64,000 bases of DNA from Paenibacillus cellulosilyticus (lineage in GTDB: Bacteria; Bacillota; Bacilli; Paenibacillales; Paenibacillaceae). Each line of letters starts with the position of its first letter. The stretch's first letter is position 1. The stretch covers positions 62,001-126,000 of the forward strand of contig NZ_QGTQ01000017.1 of assembly GCF_003182255.1 (NCBI RefSeq). The letters run 5' to 3'. Shown here piece by piece: positions 27,144 to 36,600 of this stretch. The translations under genes were made by a program, and so were the position numbers. The notes beneath the pieces were generated by a model, which was not told where the DNA came from, searched no databases, and worked only from the letters and a program-made list of their open reading frames with translations.

Positions 27144-27161
27144 TGGTGAAAAACAGGTGAA
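27144..27161 (-). promoter_or_regulatory. Direct-repeat operator in front of the pspA operon
   Basis: Read toward the operon: TTCACCTGTTTTTCACCA, two TTCACC units 11 bp apart, ending 48 bases before the first ATG. The half-sites match those in front of the divergent response regulator in sequence, spacing and orientation. This layout is usual for OmpR/PhoB-type regulators. Confidence 0.6.
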
Positions 27162-27269
27162 AGAGGAAGTTCAAAAAATCCGCTTTTGATCACGAAGATC
27201 ACAGGCAGTGAATTCGACGTTGAATCTTGGATGAAGCCTTTTGGATTTTCAATTTTCTATCAGCTTGTC

Positions 27270-27287
27270 TTCATCTGCCTTTCATCT
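27270..27287 (+). promoter_or_regulatory. Direct-repeat operator in front of the two-component operon
   Basis: TTCATCTGCCTTTCATCT: two TTCATCT units 11 bp apart, overlapping the expected -35 position of a promoter whose -10 would be within TATCTTATA (about 27296-27304). Same orientation relative to its gene as the copy at 27144-27161. Confidence 0.6.
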
Positions 27288-27347
27288 TTACTTGCTATCT
27301 TATAGGCAGCCATTTAGTAGAAACGATAGAAAGAAAGGTTGATAGAG

Positions 27348-28022
27348 ATGAACCTGCTGTTAGCGGAAGACGATACTCGCCTTGGCGAATTGATTGTTCA
27401 TATGGTGGAAGCGAAGACGGGCATCCGGGTGGATTGGGTTACGACAGGCAGCGACGCCTACGATTATGCGCTTGCTTCGACCTATGACGTGGTGCTGCTG
27501 GATTGGATGATGCCGGAGGGCGATGGAGCGGCGACTTGCAGAAAGCTGCGCAAAGCCCAGTATTCGGGGGCAATTCTGATGCTGACCGCCCGCGATTCGG
27601 TACAGGATCGCGTCGCCGGACTGGATGCAGGTGCCGACGACTACCTGGTGAAGCCCTTTGAAATAGACGAACTGTTAGCCCGAGTCCGTGCCTTGACCCG
27701 GCGCAACTTCGCGCCTCTCATGGAGGAGATGGTGCAGCTGGGCGAAATACGACTGAACCGGGCCAGCCATGAAGTCCAGCTGGGTGACCAGCGGATTGCG
27801 CTGACCACAAGAGAATTCCAGATTATCGACCTGCTGGCGGTTAATCGCGGAAGGGTGCTCACACGCGAACTCATTCTGGATCGGATCTGGGGATTCGATT
27901 CGGATGTTACTCCTAAAGCCGTCGATGCGACCGTCAAGCTCGCACGGAAGAAGCTGGAGCTTGCCGGACACAAAGGGCTTATCGAAAGCGTGCGCGGCGT
28001 CGGGTACCGGATTCATGTTTAG
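27348..28022 (+). CDS. OmpR/PhoB-family response regulator
   Basis: 224 residues. ATG 27348 starts MNLLLAEDDTRLGEL; TTG 27339 is less well placed relative to GAAAGG. Receiver: acidic pair E-D-D in LLAEDDT, phospho-acceptor in VVLLDWMMPEGDG, threonine in MLTARD, lysine in DYLVKPF. Output: winged helix (ALTTREFQIIDLLAVNRGRVLTREL ... GVGYRIHV; segment shown in part) typical of OmpR family. The histidine kinase gene overlaps its end by 8 bp. It probably binds the two direct-repeat operators in the divergent intergenic region and so controls itself and pspA. Confidence 0.92.
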   Translation: MNLLLAEDDTRLGELIVHMVEAKTGIRVDWVTTGSDAYDYALASTYDVVLLDWMMPEGDGAATCRKLRKAQYSGAILMLTARDSVQDRVAGLDAGADDYLVKPFEIDELLARVRALTRRNFAPLMEEMVQLGEIRLNRASHEVQLGDQRIALTTREFQIIDLLAVNRGRVLTRELILDRIWGFDSDVTPKAVDATVKLARKKLELAGHKGLIESVRGVGYRIHV

Positions 28023-29409
28023 GGGCAAAGACAGTCGTAAGGGCAATCCGCATAACGATATCATCAGACGGACGCATTGGCGATTGACCGTGCAGTACAG
28101 CGCTCTGCTGCTATTGTTCCTCGGCTTGTTCGCAGCTGCCGCATACTCGTTGTTTCAACAATCCGCCCGCAGTGAGCAGGAGAGCAAGCTAAACGCGCTG
28201 CTCGACGATGAGCTCCGGTTTATACAAGAAAACTACGGAAATATGCGTGCCAATCGAGTTAGCGATAAGAAGGACAATTCCTTTCAAATCGGCGCCGATC
28301 AAGCCTTTTATTATTGGGTGGACCAGCAGGGAAGCCTCGTCTTAGGCAATGAAAGTGACAGCGCAATTCGCTCGCAAGCGCTGCGAGCATTAGAGGGGTG
28401 GGTGTCAAGAGGCGACAAGACCCGCAAGGTAGAGTTTGAAACGCAAAGCCGCTTGTTCTTCCAAAGCCATAATGACATGGAGGCGGAGCAAACACCGTTT
28501 CTTGTGGCAAGCCGGAAGCTAACCGCTGCCGGCCGCGATATCGGCACGTTGTATGTAGGCGTCGACATTAGCTCGCAGGAAGAGATGCTGCGAACCGCCG
28601 CACTGGTGCTTGGCGGTCTGACGATTTTGTTTGCCGTCGCCTGCGTCTTCGTCAGCTACCTTATGTCTAGACGAGCTATGATTCCGATCGCGCAGTCGCT
28701 TGCCCGACAGCGGGAGTTCGTCGCCGACGCTTCGCATGAGCTGCGTACGCCGTTAAGCGTGCTGATGTCCTCCATCGAATCGCTTGGGATGCGCAAACAG
28801 GCGCCGTCGGACGGGAATGACGATCGATTCGAACAGCGGACACTTGGCTATATGAAGGATGAAGTCAAGGGGATGACGCGCCTGGTCGGCGACCTGCTTT
28901 ATTTGGCCCGCTCGGATTCCGGTGCAGAGCAGCTGCAGCTGGCCCGTTTCGATATTCGGGCAAGCGCAGAGCGAACGTTGAACAGTCTTGCTCATCTGTT
29001 CGAGGCGAAGCAGATTGTGCTTGACTTGCAAGCGCCGGACAAGCTGCTGATGTACGGCGATGAGCAGCGGCTTCTTCAATTGCTCGTCATTCTGGTCGAC
29101 AATGCGGTGAAGTATTCGCCGTCCGGCACGCTCGTACGCGTGAAGCTGGCCGAAGAGAAACAGCGAAGCCATCGAATCCTTACGATCGCCGTAGTCGATC
29201 AGGGCATCGGCATTTCGGCAGAGGAGCAGGAGAGGATATTCGAAAGGTTTTACCGGGAGGACAAGGCGCGTTCCCGACAATTTGGCGGACATGGGCTAGG
29301 TCTAGCCATTGCGAAGCGGATCGTCGTGTCTTGCGGCGGCATCATTCAGGTGGCGAGCAAGTCGGGACAGGGCAGCGCATTTATTGTCAAAATTCCGTTT
29401 TCCGAATAG
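28015..29409 (+). CDS. Sensor histidine kinase, partner of the OmpR-type regulator
   Basis: 464 residues from ATG 28015, overlapping the regulator stop (ATGTTTAG). TM1 about 25-48, an extracytoplasmic sensor of ~150 residues with no recognised domain, TM2 about 185-210, a short linker, HisKA with the phosphorylatable histidine in DASHELRTPLSV, then HATPase with the N box (VDNAVKYS), G1 (DQGIGIS), F (ERFYR) and G2 (GHGLGLAI) boxes. It is a classical intact HPK1-type kinase. Neighbourhood suggests sensing of envelope damage. No strong ribosome site; expression is by coupling. Confidence 0.9.
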   Translation: MFRGKDSRKGNPHNDIIRRTHWRLTVQYSALLLLFLGLFAAAAYSLFQQSARSEQESKLNALLDDELRFIQENYGNMRANRVSDKKDNSFQIGADQAFYYWVDQQGSLVLGNESDSAIRSQALRALEGWVSRGDKTRKVEFETQSRLFFQSHNDMEAEQTPFLVASRKLTAAGRDIGTLYVGVDISSQEEMLRTAALVLGGLTILFAVACVFVSYLMSRRAMIPIAQSLARQREFVADASHELRTPLSVLMSSIESLGMRKQAPSDGNDDRFEQRTLGYMKDEVKGMTRLVGDLLYLARSDSGAEQLQLARFDIRASAERTLNSLAHLFEAKQIVLDLQAPDKLLMYGDEQRLLQLLVILVDNAVKYSPSGTLVRVKLAEEKQRSHRILTIAVVDQGIGISAEEQERIFERFYREDKARSRQFGGHGLGLAIAKRIVVSCGGIIQVASKSGQGSAFIVKIPFSE

Positions 29410-29610
29410 GTCATCGCAGAACTTTGGGCTTGGTATAGGGGCGCTATCATTAGGGTGATCGATTCTGATTGGTCTGGACCATCGTCGATTTATGCTCACA
29501 ATATGAACATTCGCAGCGAATGACTGTGTTCTATAATGAGGATAATGGGAAGTGGCAAGGTGAAACGTCATCGTACGTTTCATTTCAAGTCAGATCGAAG
29601 GAGAATGAAC

Positions 29611-30360
29611 ATGGCTAGATTAAGCATCATCCTAGTATTATTAGCGCTCATCACAGCCTGCAGCAGCGATAAAACCGAGACGTCAACGGGGACTAGCGAG
29701 CCTGCTGGGCAGACGACGGATAGTACGCAATCCGCAAATCCTACGTTAGAGCGTGCGACTCTTACCGAGCGCGATATGAAGATACAGTATCCACAGGTCA
29801 CGAATTTGGGAGATGCGAAGCGGGAGAAAACGATTAACTCGCTGCTCAAAAATGAAGCGCGCAAAGCGATCAGCTATTACGCCTATAACGAGACGACGAT
29901 GGATATCGATTATACGGTGAAACGATTCGACGATAAGATACTCAGCATCCAATATACCGGATATGCCAACAGCAAAGGCGCTGCGCACCCGAACAACCTT
30001 TATTTTACGACCAATATAGATATGACAACGGGAATGAAGATGCTGTTGAAGGACACGGTGAAGGTCGATGAATCGTTCGTACAGCTGCTGCGAAAGGGCA
30101 AGTACATTCCCGCTGATCCTAGTGTGGATCTAAGCAAGGAAGCAGCGAACGAATTAAACAATTGGTCGGACGCAGAGATGGTTACCTACATGAAGCAGGC
30201 TGACGACATCGGCATCGGCAACGTGTTGAACGTATTCACATACCGCACGGAAGATGCGCTGGGCATCAGCATCTCTGTCCCTCACGCGCTTGGTGATCAT
30301 GTCGAGTTCGAGATTCGTAATGCGGATTTGGCTGATAAGTTTGTTGAGGTAAGTCAGTAG
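29611..30360 (+). CDS. Lipoprotein, DUF3298/DUF4163-like
   Basis: 249 residues from ATG 29611 (AAGGAG seven bases upstream; ATG 29605 is too close to the site). The signal sequence ends in a lipobox LITAC, then a Ser/Thr-rich spacer (~25-50). The folded part begins near LTERDMKIQYPQVTNL and contains YTGYANSKGAAHPNN and the FTTNIDMTTGMKM block, the pattern of the DUF4163-DUF3298 pair found in PdaC and in RsiV, where it binds lysozyme or other wall ligands. Role here unknown; its location after an envelope-stress system fits a cell-surface sensor or protective protein. Confidence 0.75.
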   Translation: MARLSIILVLLALITACSSDKTETSTGTSEPAGQTTDSTQSANPTLERATLTERDMKIQYPQVTNLGDAKREKTINSLLKNEARKAISYYAYNETTMDIDYTVKRFDDKILSIQYTGYANSKGAAHPNNLYFTTNIDMTTGMKMLLKDTVKVDESFVQLLRKGKYIPADPSVDLSKEAANELNNWSDAEMVTYMKQADDIGIGNVLNVFTYRTEDALGISISVPHALGDHVEFEIRNADLADKFVEVSQ

Positions 30361-30385
30361 TTAGAAAGATAGTATGGAGGAGTCA

Positions 30386-30417
30386 ACCCGCCTTGGAAAT
30401 CGAAGGCGGGTCTTTTT
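30386..30417 (+). terminator. Terminator after the lipoprotein gene
   Basis: ACCCGCCTT / AAGGCGGGT 9-bp stem followed by CTTTTTC. Confidence 0.85.
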
Positions 30418-30491
30418 CTATTCTGCTGCATGGATTGCTCCCGAATGCCAGACAATAAATCGCAGGATCTGGAAAGGAGCAACCTTTACTT

Positions 30492-31601
30492 ATGCGTCTA
30501 ACCGCAACTTTAGGCGAAGCCTATAATCACGCACCGTATCCGATGAACGGGCATGGCAAGCGCAATGTACATGTATTGAAGGAAGCGTTCGAAGCAGTCG
30601 ATGGTGACGTGGACAGCGATATGTATGGAAACGGTGCAATCATGGAGCAGTTTCACAATACATTCGCACAGCTGCTCGGTAAGCCAGCGGCGGTGTTTTT
30701 CCCAAGCGGAACGATGGCGCAGCAGATTGCCCTTCGGATTTGGTCGGATGCAGCGGGGAGCAAGAAAGTCGCCTATCACCCGCTATGCCACTTAGAAATC
30801 CACGAGCAGGACGGACTGAAGCATCTGCATCATCTTGAACCGATTTTGCTTGCAGATACGACAAGGCCTGTGCTGCTGTCGGATGTGCTTAACATGCCGG
30901 AAGGTGTCGCATGCTTGCTGCTGGAACTGCCGCAGCGGGAGATTGGCGGGCAACTGCCGGATTATAGGGAGCTTGAAGCGATCTCGGCGCATTGCCGGGA
31001 GAAAGGGATTAAACTGCATCTGGATGGCGCACGGCTATTCGAGATCACGCCTTATTATGGTCGTTCCGCTGAGGAGATTTGCAGCTTGTTCGACAGTGTA
31101 TACGTGTCGGTATACAAAGGACTTGGCGGAATCGCAGGTGCGGTGCTGGCGGGCGAGTATGATTTTATAGAAGAGTCGAAGGTTTGGAAAAGGCGGCACG
31201 GCGGCGATCTGATCAGCTTGTATCCCTATTTCTTGAGTGCTGACTATTACACAGAGCGCCGACTCCCGCGCATGGCGGAGTATTACGAAGGAGCAATTGC
31301 GCTCGCAGAGCTGTACAATAGCTGCCAACCAGCCATCCGTACGGTTCCGCAGGTGCCGGTGTCGAACATGTTTCACGTACATATCGGTATGTCCAAGGAA
31401 CAGCTGGAGCCGATTCTGATCGAGGTTACGCAGCAGACCGGGATTGGATTCACGCATATCCTTCGCCCGACAGGCGATGCGAGCTGCTTCTATGAAGTCA
31501 GTATCGGTGATCGATTCGCTGAGCTGCCGCGGGAGAAGGCTCGGGATGCTTTTCGCCAATTGAGCGATCGATTAATGACCAGTCACAACCGTAATCCATA
31601 A
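30492..31601 (+). CDS. Threonine aldolase / beta-eliminating lyase family (PLP enzyme)
   Basis: 369 residues, fold-type I PLP enzyme. The Schiff-base lysine is K209 in SVYKGLGG, with the cofactor-binding aspartate in LHLDGARLFE. Threonine-aldolase hallmarks: DGDVDSDMYGNGAIME near the N-terminus and FPSGTMAQQIA. It would cleave L-threonine or L-allo-threonine to glycine and acetaldehyde, or act on a related beta-hydroxy amino acid. GGAAAGGAG precedes the ATG. Some related proteins of ~365 residues are poorly characterised, so the exact substrate is open. Confidence 0.82.
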   Translation: MRLTATLGEAYNHAPYPMNGHGKRNVHVLKEAFEAVDGDVDSDMYGNGAIMEQFHNTFAQLLGKPAAVFFPSGTMAQQIALRIWSDAAGSKKVAYHPLCHLEIHEQDGLKHLHHLEPILLADTTRPVLLSDVLNMPEGVACLLLELPQREIGGQLPDYRELEAISAHCREKGIKLHLDGARLFEITPYYGRSAEEICSLFDSVYVSVYKGLGGIAGAVLAGEYDFIEESKVWKRRHGGDLISLYPYFLSADYYTERRLPRMAEYYEGAIALAELYNSCQPAIRTVPQVPVSNMFHVHIGMSKEQLEPILIEVTQQTGIGFTHILRPTGDASCFYEVSIGDRFAELPREKARDAFRQLSDRLMTSHNRNP

Positions 31602-31683
31602 GAAGCGAAACCGCTCCGATCAGTTCTATCGATCTCAGCGCATTCATAGAATGGGTTGACTAATGGTAGAGGAGTGATCGCAA

Positions 31684-32031
31684 GTGGAGGAAACACTGCG
31701 GAAGTATTACGAACTAAAGCAGCAGCAGAAGGAAATTGAGCAGGAGCTGGAAACGCTGCGGAATGTCATTATCGCGTACTGCAACGGGAATCCGGCAGGC
31801 GAGCTGCAGGCGGGCGAGTACCAAGCGAAGATTGTGATCCAAGAGCGTAGAGAGTATGACGATACGCGGTTGTTTGAGGCGCTGCCTGAAGCTGACATCT
31901 GGCGGCTTGTGTCCAGGGCGGATACGAGCAAGGTGGCGAGTTTGGTGAAGCTGAACATTTTGACAGAGGATCGGCTGCGGGGAACGTTCACGAACAAGAC
32001 AGTTCAACAGCTCCAAGTGAAGCGGGTCTAG
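31684..32031 (+). CDS. Small coiled-coil protein of unknown function
   Basis: 115 residues, GTG start with GAGGAGTGA upstream. The first ~40 residues form a charged helix (YYELKQQQKEIEQELETL), followed by a compact region with YQAKIVIQERREYDDTRLFEAL and a C-terminal KLNILTEDRLRGTF segment. The shape recalls short proteins that accompany DNA-processing genes (Gp157-like), but the match is weak and I do not assign one. It stands between threonine aldolase and enoyl-CoA hydratase, probably as its own unit. Confidence 0.6.
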   Translation: MEETLRKYYELKQQQKEIEQELETLRNVIIAYCNGNPAGELQAGEYQAKIVIQERREYDDTRLFEALPEADIWRLVSRADTSKVASLVKLNILTEDRLRGTFTNKTVQQLQVKRV

Positions 32032-32090
32032 CGCGTGATATAATGGAGTATGCATGTTGTACCCCATTCGCAAGGAGAGGATGAGCAGCC

Positions 32091-32891
32091 ATGTCCACCC
32101 TAGAAGATAACGCCTATTCGTATCTCAAAATAACCCAAGTGAACCGTGTCGCGACCGTCACGCTGAACCGTCCTCCAGTAAATGCGCTAAGCACCGAAGT
32201 CATTGAAGAGTTAGCGGCCTGCCTAGACAAGCTGGCGGCCGACCAGGACATCAAGGCCATTATCCTGACTGGCGAAGGCAAATGCTTCGCGGCAGGTGCA
32301 GATATTAAACAATTCACCTCTGCATTCGGCGATGCGCGGGCGGGTGCTCAGCTTGCGCTCTCGATGCAGGCGAAATTCCGGCGAATCGAGACGATGACCA
32401 AGCCGGTCATTTGTGCGATTAACGGAGCATCGCTTGGCGGAGGACTGGAGCTAGCGCTTAGCTGCCATCTGCGTATCGCAGCCGACGAAGCACAGCTCGG
32501 ACTTCCCGAGCTCAATCTTGGTCTCATTCCCGGCTACGGCGGCACACAGCGACTGACAAGGCTGATCGGCAGGGCGAAGGCGACTGAGATGATTCTATTC
32601 AGTCAGCCGATTAACGGTCAAGAGGCGGAACGTCTTGGCCTCGTCAACAAGTCGGTCCCGCGCGAGCAGCTTCACCAGGCCGCAATCGAATGGGCAGAAC
32701 GCATTGCCAACGACAAAAGCGCAGCATCCGTCGCCGCAGCTCTGACCGCAATCGCAGAGGGACTTGATCTAACATTAGACGAAGGCCTCAACCGTGAAGC
32801 CGAACTCTTCGGCGCCCTGTTCGAGACCGATTCTATGCGCGAAGGCGTCACCGCCTTCATCGAGAAACGCCCAGCTCAGTTTCGCGACTAA
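32091..32891 (+). CDS. Enoyl-CoA hydratase (crotonase family)
   Basis: 266 residues. Oxyanion-hole segments are FAAGADIKQF and NGASLGGGLELALSCH; both glutamates used by true hydratases are present, one in GGGLEL and one in LPELNLGLIPGYGGTQRL. This favours a (3S)-hydroxyacyl-CoA-forming hydratase over other crotonase members. AAGGAGA precedes the ATG. No other beta-oxidation gene is adjacent, so pathway placement is uncertain. Confidence 0.88.
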   Translation: MSTLEDNAYSYLKITQVNRVATVTLNRPPVNALSTEVIEELAACLDKLAADQDIKAIILTGEGKCFAAGADIKQFTSAFGDARAGAQLALSMQAKFRRIETMTKPVICAINGASLGGGLELALSCHLRIAADEAQLGLPELNLGLIPGYGGTQRLTRLIGRAKATEMILFSQPINGQEAERLGLVNKSVPREQLHQAAIEWAERIANDKSAASVAAALTAIAEGLDLTLDEGLNREAELFGALFETDSMREGVTAFIEKRPAQFRD

Positions 32892-32943
32892 GCGAACAAC
32901 ATAAACGCAGTCATCGTCCTCTATGCGGCGATGTTTGCGACCC

Positions 32944-32976
32944 AATAAGCGCTGCGCAGCAGCGCTTATTTTGTTG
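32944..32976 (+). terminator. Terminator after enoyl-CoA hydratase
   Basis: 12-bp perfect stem AATAAGCGCTGC / GCAGCGCTTATT with a 3-base loop, then TTGTT. Confidence 0.85.
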
Positions 32977-33195
32977 ATCTGTCCCTCCAACACCGGACAA
33001 GTGCACCATAGCCACACTTAACTTGGTGAAATGCAGGTAAAATCACCATTTGCTGCAGATTAGGAGTGAATTACCTACTCTTAAATGAGTGAATGTAAAC
33101 TTATTAAGCAATTAAGTAATGCTTAGCTACACTTATTGTGATGGAGAGGAGGGGGCGTCCGGGAGAGGCTCATATCACCCAATTTACTCGCGCAA

Positions 33196-33450
33196 ACCAA
33201 AGTTCTGCCCAAAGGGCAGACGACTCCCAGCACGTAGCTCATACAGCGCATCTCAGTTCCTCTATAGTCCCCAAGTAGAATTTCAGGTAAGGAGAGTGCA
33301 CCAAAGTATGTTTGCAACGCGTCTCTGTCGTTCTATCGTTCTCCAATCCAATTACAGGTACGGTGAGCGTACCAACGTAAGTTTGGCCGAAGGGCATACG
33401 GCACCTAGCACGCAGCTCAATCAAGCGTCTCTGTCGGTCCAACGTTCCCC
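33196..33450 (+). repeat. Three tandem imperfect repeat units (~70-105 bp)
   Basis: Units begin at ACCAAAGTTCTG (33196), ACCAAAGTATG (33300) and ACCAACGTAAG (33371). Units 1 and 3 share a GGCCGAAGGGCA-like block and CAGCACGTAGCTCA / TAGCACGCAGCTCA; unit 2 lacks that ~35-base segment. All share GCGTCTCTGTC-like and (A/T)TTCAGGTA-G-AGAG-like parts. Confidence 0.55.
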
Positions 33451-33488
33451 CTTCCGGGGTCCCGGGGTTGGGAAACCCCGGGGGCCCT
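33447..33488. repeat. GC-rich palindrome cluster
   Basis: CCCGGGGTT (33461-33469), GGGA loop, AACCCCGGG (33474-33482), preceded by a second hairpin CCCC-CTTCC-GGGG. Strong local structure with no T tract. Confidence 0.65.
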
Positions 33489-33490
33489 CC

Positions 33491-33527
33491 TGGGTAGAAC
33501 TCTTGATCATTTAAATGGGTAGAACTC
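33491..33527 (+). repeat. Two copies of TGGGTAGAACTC
   Basis: Exact 12-base direct repeat at 33491-33502 and 33516-33527, separated by 13 A/T-rich bases, immediately after the palindrome. Confidence 0.7.
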
Positions 33528-33685
33528 CTCAAGTTGATAATCAATATATTAATTGATTAGCACATATGTTATTATATTAACGTATGAAGGAAATGATCAG
33601 CACGGTGAGTTACAAATTTCTCTGCCACAACAGCTAACACTTTATCCTATCGCTAACTAAATCTATATAAAACAGGTGATCATTT

Positions 33686-36600
33686 ATGGGCAGCAGCAAA
33701 CTTAACAATGAACGCAGCACAAGCCTGATCGCTCATTATGCTTTTGATGATGCAGCGAATGTCGGGCATGACCGCTCGGGCAGCGGTAAGGACGCGATTG
33801 CGTCAGGCTCCAAGAAGCCAACGATCGAGACAATTGGCGGCCGCTTAGCGGTATCACTCGCAGGTGGTACAGGCGGTACGTCGTACCTGCAGCTGCCAGC
33901 TGATCTGCTGGCGAATGTAAGTGATTTGACGGGCATTACGGTATCCGCGTGGGTATACCTTCGCAAAGGCCACAACGTATGGGAGCGCCTCTTCGACTTT
34001 GGCCGCGGCCCGAGTGGACCTTACTTGTTCCTGACGCGCGGCTTCCGCGGTACATGCTTCGCAGGTGGCGACATTGTCGTTGATCCGGGTCGCGGCTTCG
34101 CAGCAGGCGAATGGATTCATGTTGCGTTATCGGTAACAGGTACGCAAGGCGGCAAGCTTAGCAGCGCCGGCCCTGTTGTGTACGTGAACGGTGAAGCGGT
34201 TGCAGACGGCACGATCAGCCAAACGTCGAGCGGACGTTATGCGAAGCTTCGCGAATGGTTTGCGACGTTCACCGATACGGCGAACTACAGCAACAACACG
34301 ATCGGCAAATCGCAATACGATGTAGACCCGGACTTCAACGGTGCAGTATCGGACTTCCGTATTTATCAAGCGGGTCTGACGCAGGACGAAGTCATTGAAG
34401 TGATGTGCGAGTCGTTGACCGACGAGGCAATTGTTGCGCTGGCGAAGGACAAGTACCTGTCGTTCCCGACGACAATCATCACGAAGGATATTATGCTCCC
34501 GACGGCGCTGATGGGCGGCAAAGTCGAAGCAAGCTGGCAGTCAAGCAACTCCGCTGCAATCAATGAACAGGGTAAAATCAATGCGGACCTGTCCGAAGCA
34601 CAAGCAGTGACGCTGACGGCAACGCTTCGCAAAGGCGGCTGCCAAGCAGAGAAGAGCTTCTCGGTATCTGTCATTCCGCAAGGACTTCCACCATACACGC
34701 TAACAATCGAAGGCGGCAAGGAAGTGCTGGACGTCAGCGATGTGCTGTACGGCTTGTTCTATGAAGATATCAACAATGCAGCAGACGGAGGCATCTACGC
34801 GGAGCTTGTACAGAACCGTTCATTCGAAGCTTTCGCGTTCGACAGCTTCTCGCATGTTTGCGGCGAGTGCGGTACCTCGACGGGACGCAACTACGATTCG
34901 ATGCACGCTTGGTTTGGCGATGTAGACCGTGTGACGGTTCAAAGCGAAGGCGGCTTGAATGCACACTTCGGCATCGAAGATCCGGATGTGAATGCTCACT
35001 ATATTACGGTTCCTGACGGTACGAAGCTGTTTAACCGCGGATTTACGGATTCGAATGGCGCATGCGCGATGTCGATCAAGGCGGGAGACCGTTATGACTT
35101 TACGATTTGGGCCAAATCCGAAGCAGGCGGCACCATTACGGCACAATTGCTGAACCCAGACGGCGGTGCGATCAGCGAGCCTGTCATCGTGGAAGTAGCG
35201 GGCGGCGGCCAATGGTCCAAATACGGTGTTGATTCTAAAGTTGTACTTACAGGAACGGCGACAGTACTTGGTCAGCTGGTCCTTACGTTTAATGGTGAAG
35301 TATCAATTGATATGGTGTCGCTCATGCCGCAGGACGTATGGGGTGCGGGTGAAGAAGCGCGTTCAGCTTCTGCACATGCGAACTATACGGGCAACTCCAA
35401 CTACCGTTTGCGCAAAGACTTGGTTAACGCACTCGTCGATCTGCATCCGAAGTTCCTCCGTTTCCCAGGCGGCTGTATTTCCGAAGGCTCGCACGTATGG
35501 GACAATGTCTACGATTGGAAGCATTCGGTTGGCGATATTGAGCTGCGCAAAGAGAACTACAACGTCTGGGGCTACATGATGACGATGGGCCTCGGCTATA
35601 TGGAATATTTCCAGCTGGCGGAAGACCTGAACGCGACTCCGCTGCCGGTTATGGCTTGCGGCGTGCTCTGCCAAGCGCGCTCGGATTATGCGAATCCAGC
35701 AGGCGGCGAGCTTCGTGAATACTACATCCGCAGCTTCACGGATCTGATCGACTTTGCGATCAGCACCGATTTTGAAGGCAATGAGTGGGCAGCGCTCCGT
35801 AAGCAGATGGGTCATGAGGGTCCTTTCGATCTGCGCTATCTCGGCGTAGGCAACGAGAACTGGGGCACCGAGTTCTTCGCGAACTTCGAAGTGTTCAAGG
35901 CAGATATCGAAGACTTCATGGCGGCGAACTATCCGGACCACGAGCTGCACATCATCTCGACGGTCGGTGCGCAAGCGGATGACGATGCTTATCAGCTCGG
36001 CTGGAACTTCCTGCGCGGCGGTCAGAAGGGCTCCGAGAAGATCCGTTTCACGGACGGCAAGACGAGCTGGGAAGAGACGGTTACTTGGTATGGCAAGCAG
36101 GCGAACTACATGGATACCATTGCGGACGAGCACTACTACCGTTCGAATGAATATCTGCTGAGCAACGGCGACCGCTACAATTACTACGAGCGTGTATACA
36201 ATGCGGACGGTACGCTTAACGAATCGCAGACGTCGAAAGTATTCGTTGGCGAGTACGCGTCGACGGACAAGAACACGTTGGCAGGCGCAGTAGCTGAAGC
36301 AGCGATCATGACGCATTTTGAGAACAATTCGGATGTTATTCGTCTTGCCGCAACGGCACCGCTGTTCAACAAAGTGTTGACGGACGGCACCTATCGCTGG
36401 ACGCCGGACTGCATCTGGTTCGACGACGAGACGGTGTGGTTCACGCCGAACTACTATGTACAACAGCTGTATGCGAAGTACATCGGTACGAAAGTGCTTG
36501 GCACATCGTTCACGACGTATCGCAATGGCGCACCTACAGTGCTCACGCCGCGCGGCGGCATCGAGATCGCAACGGGCAATGCGGAAATCGCAGTCCGTCG

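Larger units (their letters stand above)
32977..33685. other. 709-base non-coding region with repeats and GC palindrome
   Basis: Contains three imperfect tandem units (33196-33450), a GC-rich palindrome cluster (33447-33488), two TGGGTAGAACTC copies and an A/T-rich promoter-like stretch (33540-33670). A 131-codon frame across the repeats has no ribosome site or recognisable protein pattern and is treated as chance. Confidence 0.55.

Noticed and set aside
33119-33514. 131-codon frame over the repeat region
   Set aside because: It crosses imperfect repeats and GC hairpins, lacks a ribosome site and has no protein-like pattern.
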